This document shows, in pieces, positions 1 to 6,679 of a stretch of 10,501 bases of DNA. This stretch comes from WVWW01 sp041568335. GTDB lineage: Bacteria; Acidobacteriota; Polarisedimenticolia; Polarisedimenticolales; Polarisedimenticolaceae. The stretch lies in the NCBI GenBank assembly GCA_041568335.1, contig JBFFZZ010000091.1, positions 1 through 10,501 of the forward strand. The letters are read 5' to 3'. The notes under the pieces were generated by a model. That model did not search any database, had not been told where the DNA came from, and worked only from the letters and a program-made list of their open reading frames with translations. The position numbers were made by a program, and so were the translations under genes. Each line of letters begins with the position of its first letter. Positions within the stretch are counted from its first letter, which is position 1.

Positions 1-705
1 GACGAAGGATTCCCGCAGCGTCCGGACGTCACCCTCCAACGAATCGTGCGGGTTGAGGTTGAACGCCATCAATCCGCCCGGCCGCAATCTCGCTTGCGCT
101 CGTCTGTAGAACTGCGCGGTTCGCAAGGCGCGCGGTGCTCCCGCGCCGTCGGTGTCGGCGGACGGCCGCAGAAAGGCGTCCATGTAGATCGTGTCGTAGG
201 CCGGCCCGCCTCGCAGCAAGAACCCGCACCCGTCGGCCGTCACCAAGTCCGTCGTGGCGTCGCTGCGAATGTCGAAGTACTCGTCCGCGATCCGCACCAT
301 GACAGGATCGATCTCGACTGCGTCGATCCGAATCGCGGGATCGTAGCGTCTCAAGAAGTGCACCATGTTCCCGCCGCCGAGTCCGATGATCGCAACTCGT
401 TGCTGGCGCGGGCGGAACAGGTAACTGCAAAACATGAACCGCAGGTAGTCGTGCGTCAGGCGGTGGGGGCGCGAGAGGTCCAACCGCGACTCGATCAGGT
501 CACCGGATTCGCTCACCGAGAAAAGCGAGCGCATGGTGTCCTTTTTGCGTAACCGCAGATGCGCGTAATCGGACCTGAACTCGCCTTCGATCGGTCCGTA
601 ATGTTGCCGGTACCAGGCTTCCAGATCCTCGGGGCTCAGGGGAGATGGTTTGGACGACGACGTCAACTTGGGTGGCTTCCGCTTCGCGAGCGCAAAGACT
701 AGCAC
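1..705 (-). CDS. Spermidine-synthase-like (PABS-fold) protein, partial at left edge
   Basis: This is the N-terminal part of a Rossmann-fold aminopropyltransferase/methyltransferase-like protein; the C-terminus lies beyond position 1. Numbering from a GTG start at 705, it has the nucleotide-binding glycine loop GLGGGNM (about 108-114), the acidic VEIDP strand end (about 130-134), TADG (about 156-159) and YDTIYMDAF (about 170-178), the usual order in the spermidine synthase superfamily. An ATG at 534 has a good ribosome site (AAAGGA), but the residues just upstream (SDYAHLRLRKKD, then MRSLF) resemble the family's first beta strands, so I favour an upstream start: GTG at 705 (AAGGCG 4 nt before it) or TTG at 666. 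Codon choice looks less GC-biased than in the neighbours (AGA, CGA, TTG, ATT). The true reaction is unknown: many family members without polyamine genes nearby are not spermidine synthases. Fold call is good; exact start is uncertain. Confidence 0.75.
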   Translation of the reverse strand, partial: MLVFALAKRKPPKLTSSSKPSPLSPEDLEAWYRQHYGPIEGEFRSDYAHLRLRKKDTMRSLFSVSESGDLIESRLDLSRPHRLTHDYLRFMFCSYLFRPRQQRVAIIGLGGGNMVHFLRRYDPAIRIDAVEIDPVMVRIADEYFDIRSDATTDLVTADGCGFLLRGGPAYDTIYMDAFLRPSADTDGAGAPRALRTAQFYRRAQARLRPGGLMAFNLNPHDSLEGDVRTLRESFV

Positions 706-776
706 TATTCGCCTTGCACCTCGGCCGCCGGCGCCTAGGTTTAGTTGGGACTCGGGTCCACCCGACGAGGCAAATC

Positions 777-1934
777 TTGCGAAACTTCAACCTGGACGGC
801 GTCCTGGTGGCGATGATGGCGGTCTCCGATCGGGTCTCCGATCTGAACTTCTCGGTCGGTCGGCCACCGCAGGTGGAGCTCGACGGGGATCTGGTCCCGG
901 TCCCCTTCGTCGGGCTCGCGGCGCTGTCGCCGTTCCACACCGAGCAGATCGCCCTGCACCTGATGCAGGGCAACCCCGACGTCCTGCGGACCCTCGTGCG
1001 CACCGGCTCGACCGACTGCTCCTACTCGATCCCCGGAAGAAGCCGCTTCCGGGTCAACGTCTTCCAGCAGCGCGGCAGCTTTTCGATCGTGCTGCGCGTG
1101 ATCAACATGGAGATCCCGACGGTCGAGAAGCTCGGTTTGCCGGACGAGCTCAACCACGTCGCCCAGCTCAAGAACGGCGTGGTGCTCGTGACCGGACCGA
1201 CCGGATCGGGCAAGTCCACCACGCTGGCCGCGATCATCGACAAGATCAACCGCGAGAAGGCCTACCACATCGTCACGATCGAGGACCCCGTCGAGTACGC
1301 GCACTCGCACAAGAGGTCCACGGTCAACCAGCGGGAGGTCGGCTCGGACACCCGCTCGTTCGGCCTCGCGTTGCGCGCGGCCCTGCGCCAGGCGCCGAAG
1401 GTGATCCTGATCGGCGAGATGCGTGACGTGGAGACGATCGAGATCGCCCTCGAGGCGGCCGAGACCGGGCACCTCGTGCTCTCGACGCTCCACACGATCG
1501 ATGCGTCGAAGACCATCGACCGCATCGTCGGCGTGTTCCCAAAGGACCAGGAACCGCAGATCCGCACGCGCTTCTCGCAGTCGTTCCGCTACATCATCTC
1601 GCAGCGGCTGGTCCCGAGGATCGGCGGAGGCCGCACCGCCGCGCTGGAGATCCTCAAGTCGAGCATGCGTACGCGCGAGTACATCGCCGAGGGTGAGAGC
1701 GAGGGCAAGAGCCTGGTCGACGCGATGCGCGAGGGCAGCGACGACGGGATGCAGGAGTTCGACTACGTCCTGGAGAAGATGGTCCGCGACGGGATCATCG
1801 AGGCGGAAACGGCGCTGGTCTACGCGACGAACCGGAACAACTTGCGCTTGATGTTGAGCGATGCCCGCTCGGAGAGCACGGGCGAGAACGCGACGCTCGA
1901 ACTGGTCACCCAAGACGAGCCGTTTGGAGCCTGA
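777..1934 (+). CDS. PilT/PilU-family type IV pilus retraction ATPase
   Basis: This is a cytoplasmic hexameric secretion-type ATPase that would power pilus retraction (twitching motility). From the TTG at 777 the protein is 385 residues, within the normal PilT/PilU range. Visible motifs: Walker A GPTGSGKST (about 140-148), Asp box IEDPVEY (about 168-174), Walker B with the PilT signature VILIGEMRD (about 209-217) and His box HLVLSTLHT (about 232-240). The C-terminus (DGMQEFDYVL, then NNLRLML) resembles PilU more than PilT, and the PilT AIRNLI motif is absent. The TTG start is chosen because GAGG lies 6 nt upstream and the following residues (LRNFNLDGVL) match the family N-terminus; a longer reading from ATG 645 would add 44 residues unlike the family. 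A weak promoter-like pair (TTGCAC 714-719, TAGGTT 736-741) lies upstream. It is divergent from the PABS-like gene and almost fused to the next gene. Confidence 0.9.
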   Translation: MRNFNLDGVLVAMMAVSDRVSDLNFSVGRPPQVELDGDLVPVPFVGLAALSPFHTEQIALHLMQGNPDVLRTLVRTGSTDCSYSIPGRSRFRVNVFQQRGSFSIVLRVINMEIPTVEKLGLPDELNHVAQLKNGVVLVTGPTGSGKSTTLAAIIDKINREKAYHIVTIEDPVEYAHSHKRSTVNQREVGSDTRSFGLALRAALRQAPKVILIGEMRDVETIEIALEAAETGHLVLSTLHTIDASKTIDRIVGVFPKDQEPQIRTRFSQSFRYIISQRLVPRIGGGRTAALEILKSSMRTREYIAEGESEGKSLVDAMREGSDDGMQEFDYVLEKMVRDGIIEAETALVYATNRNNLRLMLSDARSESTGENATLELVTQDEPFGA

Positions 1935-1936
1935 GC

Positions 1937-2599
1937 ATGTCCACCGTGATCCACCCTTGCCCGTCCTGCAGCAAACCCGCCCAGCTCGATCTGGAGCGGC
2001 TACCCGACCAGCCGGTGGCCTACCCGTGCCCGCACTGCAAGCAACAGGTCCGTGTGGAAAAGCGGTTGCTGGCGCAGGCCGACCAGGCGGCGGCCGGAGG
2101 CGCTCAACCGGCACCCCTGCCCACCGGCGAGGCGGCCGACCGGCGTTTCAACGCACGCCCGGTCGATGCCCGGTTCCCGTCGGGCATCCTCGTCGGCGAC
2201 GACGAGGCGTTGATGAAACAGATCCAGAGCCGCCTGGCGTCCGTCGGAAGCCAGCTCGGGATCGTCGACTCGTTCGAGTCCGCCCGCGCGACCGTGATCC
2301 AGGAAGATCCCGAGCTGTGCATCCTCGTTACCAGCGGCGATGTGAACCCCCCTTACGAACCGATGGCGCCGCTGACCGGGCTCCCACCGGCCGTCCGTCG
2401 CCACACATACCTCGCGCTGATCGGCGACCGTTTCAAGACGCTCGACGGGACCGAGGCTTTCGCGTTCCAGGTCAACATGGTGCTGGGCAAACAGGACCTC
2501 GAGCATCTCGAGGACGCGCTGTACAGCGGGATCGAGTATCACCGGCGACTCTACCGCCCCTTCCACCAGGCCGTGGAGGCCAAGAACGCCGCCGGCTAG
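1937..2599 (+). CDS. Zinc-ribbon protein with a pseudo-receiver-like domain
   Basis: This 220-residue protein opens with a zinc ribbon of the MJ0042-like type: Cys8 and Cys11, then Cys31 and Cys34 (CPSC and CPHC). A proline/alanine-rich linker (about 50-72) follows. The rest (about 82-215) resembles a response-regulator fold: an ILVGDDE strand with an acidic pair and a helix with SRLASVGSQLG, but where the phospho-acceptor Asp is expected the strand reads CILVTSGD, so it may be a non-phosphorylated pseudo-receiver. I do not recognise a named family. It starts 2 bp after the pilus ATPase stop and its ribosome site GGAG (1926-1929) lies inside that gene, so the two are almost certainly translated together. 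A role in regulating the pilus motor is inference from this coupling. The zinc ribbon is seen directly; the receiver call is moderate. Confidence 0.75.
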   Translation: MSTVIHPCPSCSKPAQLDLERLPDQPVAYPCPHCKQQVRVEKRLLAQADQAAAGGAQPAPLPTGEAADRRFNARPVDARFPSGILVGDDEALMKQIQSRLASVGSQLGIVDSFESARATVIQEDPELCILVTSGDVNPPYEPMAPLTGLPPAVRRHTYLALIGDRFKTLDGTEAFAFQVNMVLGKQDLEHLEDALYSGIEYHRRLYRPFHQAVEAKNAAG

Positions 2600-2647
2600 T
2601 CGCGCGGGGATCGTCGGGTAAGCTACGTTTCGCCCGGGGACCCCGCG

Positions 2648-4108
2648 ATGAGACGATTCCTGACCCTCTGCAAGTGGTTCGGCGTGACCGTGGTCGCGTT
2701 GACGGCGCTGTTCGTCCTGATCCTCTTCGCGCGCATCGCGCTGTACCGCCAGCAGGACGATCGCGAGCGGGTCGCGTCGAAGCGGGCCTACCTGCAGGGC
2801 ATCGCCGGCCCGACCGCCGGCGACGCCTCCGCTCCCAACGTGGTGGTGATCCTGTTCGACGATCTGGGCTACGGCGATCTCGCGGCGTACGGTAGCCGGG
2901 CGATCCGCACGAACTCGATCGATCGCCTGGCGGCGTCCGGCGCCCTGTTCCGGCATGCCTACGCCGCCTCGCCGTACTGCTCGGCGTCCCGTGCGGGGCT
3001 GCTGACGGGACGCTATGCCGTGCGCTCCGGGCTGGACCACGTCGTGCAGGCGCCGTGGACCTGGCAGGACATTCTGCTGCGGATCGGCTGGCGCAACCGG
3101 CGTCTCCCGTTGGAGGAGATCACGCTTGCGGAAGTCCTCCAATCCGCGGGCTATGCGACGGGGATCTTCGGCAAATGGCATCTCGGCGACAGGTCGCCGT
3201 CGATGCCGACCGACCGGGGCTTCGACCGCTTCTACGGGCTGCTGCACAGCAACGACCAGGGCGAGCCGAAGGTCTGGCGGGACACGGAAGTCGTCGAGCC
3301 CCATCCGATCGATCAGGCCACGTTGACCCGCCGCTACACCGAGCGCGCCGTCGGGTTCATCGAAGAGCATCGCGACCGGCCGTTCTTTCTGTACCTGCCG
3401 CACACCTTCCCGCACATCCCGCTGCACGTCGCGGACGACCGCCGCGGCCGCTCCGCGGGCGGTCTCTACGGCGACGTCGTCGAAGAGCTCGACTGGAGCG
3501 TCGGCCGGATCGTCGACACGCTCGAGCGGCTCGAGCTCTCGGACGACACGCTGGTCGTCGTGAGCAGCGACAACGGCGCCTGGTTCCAGGGCAGCTCGGG
3601 AGGTGTTCGCGGGCGCAAGTTCGCGGTCTTCGAGGGCGGCATGCGCGTGCCCTTGATCGTCGCCCGGCCCGGGACCGTCCCGGCGGGTACGACGATCGAC
3701 ACACCGGTCGTCGGCGTCGACCTGTTCCCGACGGTGCTCGAGATGGCGGGGCTTCCCCTGCCCGGCGATCGCGTCATCGACGGGATCAGTCTCGTCTCGA
3801 CCCTGACCGGCGGTCCGCCGCCCGACGACCGCGTGATCTACTTTCACGTCCTGAACGAGGCGCGGGGCTTGCGCCAGGGACGTTTCAAGTACCACGACGC
3901 CCACGGCGTGTTTTACGGCAACCCGATGGACTGGCGCTGGGGTCCGATGCGGCGACGCGGGCCGTGGATGTTCGATCTCGACAACGACCCCGGCGAGTCC
4001 TACGACGTCTCGGACCGGCACCCCGAGGTGAGCCGCAAGCTGCGCGAGACGCTCGAGGGCTGGCGCGAGGCACTGGAGTCGAACCCCCGCGGGTGGACGA
4101 CCGGCTGA
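2648..4108 (+). CDS. Membrane-anchored type I sulfatase
   Basis: This 486-residue hydrolase would cleave sulfate esters outside the cytoplasm. It has one N-terminal membrane segment (about 10-30), then the sulfatase/alkaline phosphatase fold. Seen: metal-binding Asp pair FDDLGYGD (Asp71, Asp72); active-site signature CSASRAGLLTGR with Cys111 as the residue to be turned into formylglycine and Arg115; GKWHLGD (Lys176, His178); LPHTFPH (about 250-256); SSDNG (Asp308, Asn309); and Lys324. The signature has Ala where Pro is most common, a known tolerated variant, so the enzyme looks active if a formylglycine-generating enzyme is present. The substrate cannot be told. The ATG has a modest GGGGA site 7 nt upstream; TAAGCT about 25 nt upstream could be a -10 element. 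The next gene follows after 35 bp and may be co-transcribed. The large open frame on the opposite strand is a GC-driven shadow. Confidence 0.92.
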   Translation: MRRFLTLCKWFGVTVVALTALFVLILFARIALYRQQDDRERVASKRAYLQGIAGPTAGDASAPNVVVILFDDLGYGDLAAYGSRAIRTNSIDRLAASGALFRHAYAASPYCSASRAGLLTGRYAVRSGLDHVVQAPWTWQDILLRIGWRNRRLPLEEITLAEVLQSAGYATGIFGKWHLGDRSPSMPTDRGFDRFYGLLHSNDQGEPKVWRDTEVVEPHPIDQATLTRRYTERAVGFIEEHRDRPFFLYLPHTFPHIPLHVADDRRGRSAGGLYGDVVEELDWSVGRIVDTLERLELSDDTLVVVSSDNGAWFQGSSGGVRGRKFAVFEGGMRVPLIVARPGTVPAGTTIDTPVVGVDLFPTVLEMAGLPLPGDRVIDGISLVSTLTGGPPPDDRVIYFHVLNEARGLRQGRFKYHDAHGVFYGNPMDWRWGPMRRRGPWMFDLDNDPGESYDVSDRHPEVSRKLRETLEGWREALESNPRGWTTG

Positions 4109-4143
4109 CGGTCATGGTTGGAAGCCTCGAAGGAGTGACGCCG

Positions 4144-5253
4144 ATGGAGACCCCGACTCGTACCGTGCTGCTGTTCGCCGTGCTCCTGCTCGGCGGTTCA
4201 TCCACCGCCCAACCGGGTCCGGGCGAGGTGCTGTGGCAGTTCGACACCGGCGGCTGAGTCTACGTCGAGCCCGCGGTCGCGGGCGACACCGTTTTCGTCG
4301 GCTCCTGCTCGGGTGTTTACTACGCGCTCGATACGGACAGCGGCGACATCCGCTGGAGCTTCGACATGTCGCTCGACGCGAAGGACGTCACCTTCCACAC
4401 CAATCCGGTGGTCACCGACGAGCTCGTCATCACGGGCACCGACGGCGGATCGTTCGGCGACATCTACGCGTTCGACCGGGAAACGGGTGAGATCCTCTGG
4501 CAACAGCTGCTCGGCCAGGGGCAGGTCGCCGCGGACCTGGTGCACGTCGAGGGCCTCGTCCTCGCGCTGTTCAAGAACGGCGACCTGGTCGCGCTGGACG
4601 CCGGAGACGGGAGCGAGGTCTGGACGGTGCGCCCCGCCAACGACCCCGAGCCGCTCGGCGGCTCGGTGCTCGTCGAGGACGGGATCGTCTTCCTGGCCGG
4701 ACGGGACGAGCATGTTTACGCGATCCGCCCCGACGACGGCACGATCCTCTGGACACGCGATCTGGGCTCGCCCGTCAGCACCTCCCTCGCCAAGCTGGAC
4801 GATCAGCTGTTCATCGGCAGCAAGGACAACGTCTTGGTTCGGCTGGACGCACCCACCGGGGAGATCACGGCGAGGTTCGAGACGGAGGAAGAGCCCGGTG
4901 GGAAGCTGCTCGCCTTCCCCGGCATCGTCGTCTATCTCGGGCACGAGCCGAGCACGCTCGTGGCGGCGGTCGACACGAACCTGACGAAGCCGCTGTGGAC
5001 CGCGGAGCGGCGTTCCTGGACCACCGTGCGCCCCGCCGTCTGGAAGGACCTGCTGATGCTCGGCGACGAGGACGGCAATCTGTTCGCCGTGGACCCGACC
5101 GACGGCGACACGGCCTGGACGGATTCGCTTCCCGGACAGCTTCGCGGGATCGGCGTGATCGAGGAGACGATCTTCATCGGGACGATCGAGGGCAAGCTCT
5201 ACGCCTACCGCGCCGGGGACGTGGACGAAAACGGGGTCTCGGGGACACCCTAG
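4144..5253 (+). CDS. Exported PQQ-type beta-propeller protein, interrupted by in-frame TGA at codon 38
   Basis: The reading frame encodes a secreted beta-propeller of PQQ-like repeats (369 codons before the stop). ATG 4144 has a strong ribosome site (AAGGAG at 4130-4135, 8 nt spacing) and begins a signal peptide of about 22 residues ending STA. Mature repeats follow: EVLWQFDTGG, FVGSCSGVYYALD, IYAFDRETGEILW, VYAIRPDDGTILWTRD, LFAVDPTDGDTAW and KLYAYRAGD. Between the first W-blade and its partner strand lies a TGA (4255-4257, codon 38); homology resumes at once in the same frame (VYVEPAVAGDTVFVG), so there is no frameshift. Three readings are possible: a recent nonsense mutation or base error, readthrough/recoding, or internal restart at ATG 4366 (GGAG 7 nt upstream), which would lose the signal peptide and first blade (295 residues). 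No in-frame start lies between the TGA and 4366. Function is unknown; propellers of this type often act as scaffolds in the periplasm. Confidence 0.8.
4255..4284 (+). other. In-frame TGA followed by a perfect hairpin (SECIS-like geometry, unproven)
   Basis: The TGA at 4255-4257 is followed, after exactly 11 nt, by a perfect inverted repeat at 4269-4284: six pairs (GCCCGC with GCGGGC) closing a GGTC loop. Bacterial selenocysteine insertion elements sit about this far behind their UGA and often show G/U in the apical loop (the E. coli fdhF element has GGUCU). The likeness may be chance: the hairpin is exactly what the common propeller residues PAVAG give with GC-rich codons. No run of T follows, so it is not an intrinsic terminator. 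Confidence 0.25.
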
Positions 5254-5262
5254 AGGGGCCAC

Positions 5263-5295
5263 CCCGGGTCGACCGAACGGTGCAACAAACCCGGG
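5263..5295. repeat. Inverted repeat between the propeller and PqiA-like genes
   Basis: Two 7-bp arms, CCCGGGT (5263-5269) and ACCCGGG (5289-5295), flank a smaller nested palindrome ACCGAACGGT (5272-5281). It lies 10 bp after the propeller stop and 24 bp before the PqiA-like start. It could be a factor-assisted terminator hairpin or an operator. No T tract follows, so an ordinary intrinsic terminator is not supported. A TAGAGT at 5306-5311, 8 nt before the ATG at 5320, could be a -10 element giving an almost leaderless message. Confidence 0.35.
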
Positions 5296-5319
5296 CGCGG
5301 GGCGTTAGAGTAGTCACCC

Positions 5320-6300
5320 ATGCCCGCACCGTCCTCCAGCTCGAACCGTCCGGCCCGAGCCCTACCCACGGTTGTCGTGGTCGTCAGCGCGGTCACGTTC
5401 GGGGTCGCCCTGGCCCTGCCGACGGTGACGTTCGACACGATCATCTCCGCGCAGGAGACCTACTCGATCTACGGCGGGATCGAGAGCTTCTGGAACGACG
5501 GCAACTACATCCTCGCGTCGATCGTGTTCCTTTTTTCGATCATCTTCCCGGTCACGAAGCTGGTCGCGCTCAGCATCATCCTGCTGCAACGCGGAACACG
5601 CGAGGCGCGGGAGCGCGCCATCGAGTGGCTCGGGCTGCTCGGCAAGTGGTCGATGCTCGACGTCTTCATCATCTGTGTCTTCGTCGGCGCGATCCGGCTG
5701 GGGATCGCCCACGCGACGTCGCGTCCCGGGATCTACCTGTTCGCCGCGGCGATCGCCCTGTCGATGATCGGCACCCTCCTCGTCGGCCGTTGGGTGGCGG
5801 GTGGCGAGCGCCGTGATCTGCGCGACAACCCGGTGATCCGCTGCTGGCCGGCGCGGATCCTGACCACGCTGGCGACCGCGACTCTCGGCATGGCGCTGGC
5901 AACCACGATCCTCGAGGTCGAGCGCAAGTTGCTGTTCGTCCCCATCGTCAACAGCATCGACCTGCCGAAGACCGCCTGGGACCTGGCGCAGAACGAGGAA
6001 CGGTTCCTGGCGATGATGCTGGGCCTGCTCGTCATCGGGGCCGCGGTGCTGCGCTGCCTCGTGCTGCTGCGGTTGCGCTGGCTTTCCGGCAGCAGCGTCA
6101 CGACTCGCCGTATGGCGCTGCGGCTCGACGAGTGGGCCATGCTCGACGTCTTCGGGCTGGGTCTGGTGATCACCTACGTCAAGCTCGCCGAGCTGACGAC
6201 GACCACCCTGCTGCCGGGCTTCTGGTGGGTCATCGCGGCCGCCGTGCTGGCCACCGCCGATGCCTGGTGGTTCCGCCGCTCCTGCGCGCCCTCGCGCTAG
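5320..6300 (+). CDS. PqiA/YebS-like integral membrane protein with two PqiA half-domains
   Basis: This 326-residue inner-membrane protein belongs to the paraquat-inducible protein A family, whose members partner MCE-type lipid transport proteins at the cell envelope. Two copies of the family signature are seen: KWSMLDVF (109-116) and EWAMLDVF (271-278), each followed by a hydrophobic segment, so the protein is an internal duplication. Likely membrane segments are near 17-36, 63-90, 112-130, 138-158, 180-196, 228-252, 275-290 and 300-317. The N-terminal region SIYGGIESFWNDGNYILA is typical of the first half. The zinc-binding cysteine pairs found in E. coli PqiA are absent. No MCE (PqiB-like) partner gene is in the window. 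The ATG lacks a clear ribosome site; a TAGAGT 8 nt before it suggests a very short leader. Its TAG stop overlaps the stop of the convergent small gene. Confidence 0.85.
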   Translation: MPAPSSSSNRPARALPTVVVVVSAVTFGVALALPTVTFDTIISAQETYSIYGGIESFWNDGNYILASIVFLFSIIFPVTKLVALSIILLQRGTREARERAIEWLGLLGKWSMLDVFIICVFVGAIRLGIAHATSRPGIYLFAAAIALSMIGTLLVGRWVAGGERRDLRDNPVIRCWPARILTTLATATLGMALATTILEVERKLLFVPIVNSIDLPKTAWDLAQNEERFLAMMLGLLVIGAAVLRCLVLLRLRWLSGSSVTTRRMALRLDEWAMLDVFGLGLVITYVKLAELTTTTLLPGFWWVIAAAVLATADAWWFRRSCAPSR

Positions 6301-6527
6301 GCCAGCAGATCGAGCAGGGTGCCGGTCATCTCGTCGGCACTGCGTGCGACGGCAACGTTGGCGGAAACGCCGGCCTCGGCGGTCATCAGGTCGACGAAGT
6401 TCTCGGCCAGATGTCCGAGATCGCCCACCGCTGTTTCGCGGGCGATCCGGGAGGCCGTTTCGTCGAAGGTCCGGAGGCTTTCCTTCAGCCCGTAGAGGGC
6501 CGATTGAAGCGCCGGGATCGTGGACAT
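6297..6527 (-). CDS. Mini flagellar rod/hook-like protein (76 residues)
   Basis: This short protein looks like the two terminal helices of a flagellar axial (rod/hook) protein joined with almost nothing between. The N-terminal half (IPALQSALYGL, then SRIARET) resembles the rod N-terminal helix, though the usual NNIAN motif is degenerate. The C-terminal half (FVDLMTAEAGVSANV, then SADEMTGTLLDL) closely resembles the FlgC/FlgG-type C-terminal helix. Small stand-alone proteins with this C-terminal domain occur in other motile bacteria, usually with a longer middle. ATG 6527 is chosen because GAGG lies 5 nt upstream; a GTG two codons earlier has no room for one. A sigma-28-like promoter lies upstream (6568-6595). 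Its stop overlaps that of the PqiA-like gene at a CTAG. It may be an accessory axial component; this is inference. Confidence 0.72.
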   Translation of the reverse strand: MSTIPALQSALYGLKESLRTFDETASRIARETAVGDLGHLAENFVDLMTAEAGVSANVAVARSADEMTGTLLDLLA

Positions 6528-6567
6528 ACTCACCTCGTTCGGCGGATCGCGTCTCTCCCTGATGTGC

Positions 6568-6595
6568 TTATCGGCGGAAAGGCGTCGGATCTTGA
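6568..6595 (-). promoter_or_regulatory. Sigma-28 (FliA)-like promoter for the mini rod-like gene
   Basis: On the minus strand, GCCGATAA (6575 to 6568) equals the sigma-28 -10 consensus at all eight positions. A -35-like TCAAG (6595 to 6591, consensus TAAAG) lies 15 nt upstream, one longer than ideal. The expected leader is about 34 nt to ATG 6527. No mapped start site is available, so this rests on sequence match and on the motility-type gene it serves. Confidence 0.6.
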
Positions 6596-6632
6596 GTCGC
6601 AGCGGACGTTTTTTGTGAATTCCGATGCTTTT

Positions 6633-6659
6633 TCAAGAAGGCGCTCCGGCAACCGATAA
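6633..6659 (+). promoter_or_regulatory. Sigma-28 (FliA)-like promoter for the OmpA-family gene
   Basis: TCAAGAAG (6633-6640), an exact 11-nt spacer and ACCGATAA (6652-6659) fit the sigma-28 pattern TAAAGTTT-N11-GCCGATAA: seven of eight at -10 and the core T.AAG at -35. The ribosome site (CGGAGG, 6666-6671) and ATG 6680 follow closely, so the leader would be short. The same TCAAG and CCGATAA elements occur on the other strand for the divergent gene. Confidence 0.6.
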
Positions 6660-6679
6660 AGTGGCCGGAGGCTTCACGC

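Larger units (their letters stand above)
6528..6679. other. Divergent intergenic region with back-to-back promoters
   Basis: This 152-bp gap separates the mini rod-like gene (minus) from the OmpA-family gene (plus). It is more AT-rich than its surroundings, with a TTTTTT run near 6610-6615 and a TTTTT run near 6629-6633 between the two promoter-like sites. Apart from the two sigma-28-like promoters and the ribosome sites, no further structure was recognised. Confidence 0.6.

Noticed and set aside
645..776. An N-terminal extension of the pilus ATPase from ATG 645.
   Set aside because: It overlaps the divergent gene and its start region, is unlike PilT/PilU N-termini, and the TTG at 777 has a well-placed GAGG.
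741..2114. A 457-codon minus-strand open frame opposite the pilus ATPase.
   Set aside because: The translation is Arg/Asp/Leu-rich and resembles no protein, and the plus strand has all PilT-family motifs in order.
2000..4021. A 673-codon open frame on the minus strand across the zinc-ribbon and sulfatase genes.
   Set aside because: It is a GC-driven shadow: its translation is low-complexity Arg/Asp/Val/His-rich with no motif, while the plus strand holds a full set of sulfatase catalytic residues.
4255..4257. Reassignment of TGA to an amino acid across the genome.
   Set aside because: TGA is the proper stop of the pilus ATPase, sulfatase, OmpA-family, MCP-like, CheY, CheX-like and CheA-like genes.
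4269..4284. The hairpin after the TGA as an intrinsic terminator.
   Set aside because: No T tract follows and the propeller reading frame continues for more than 300 codons.
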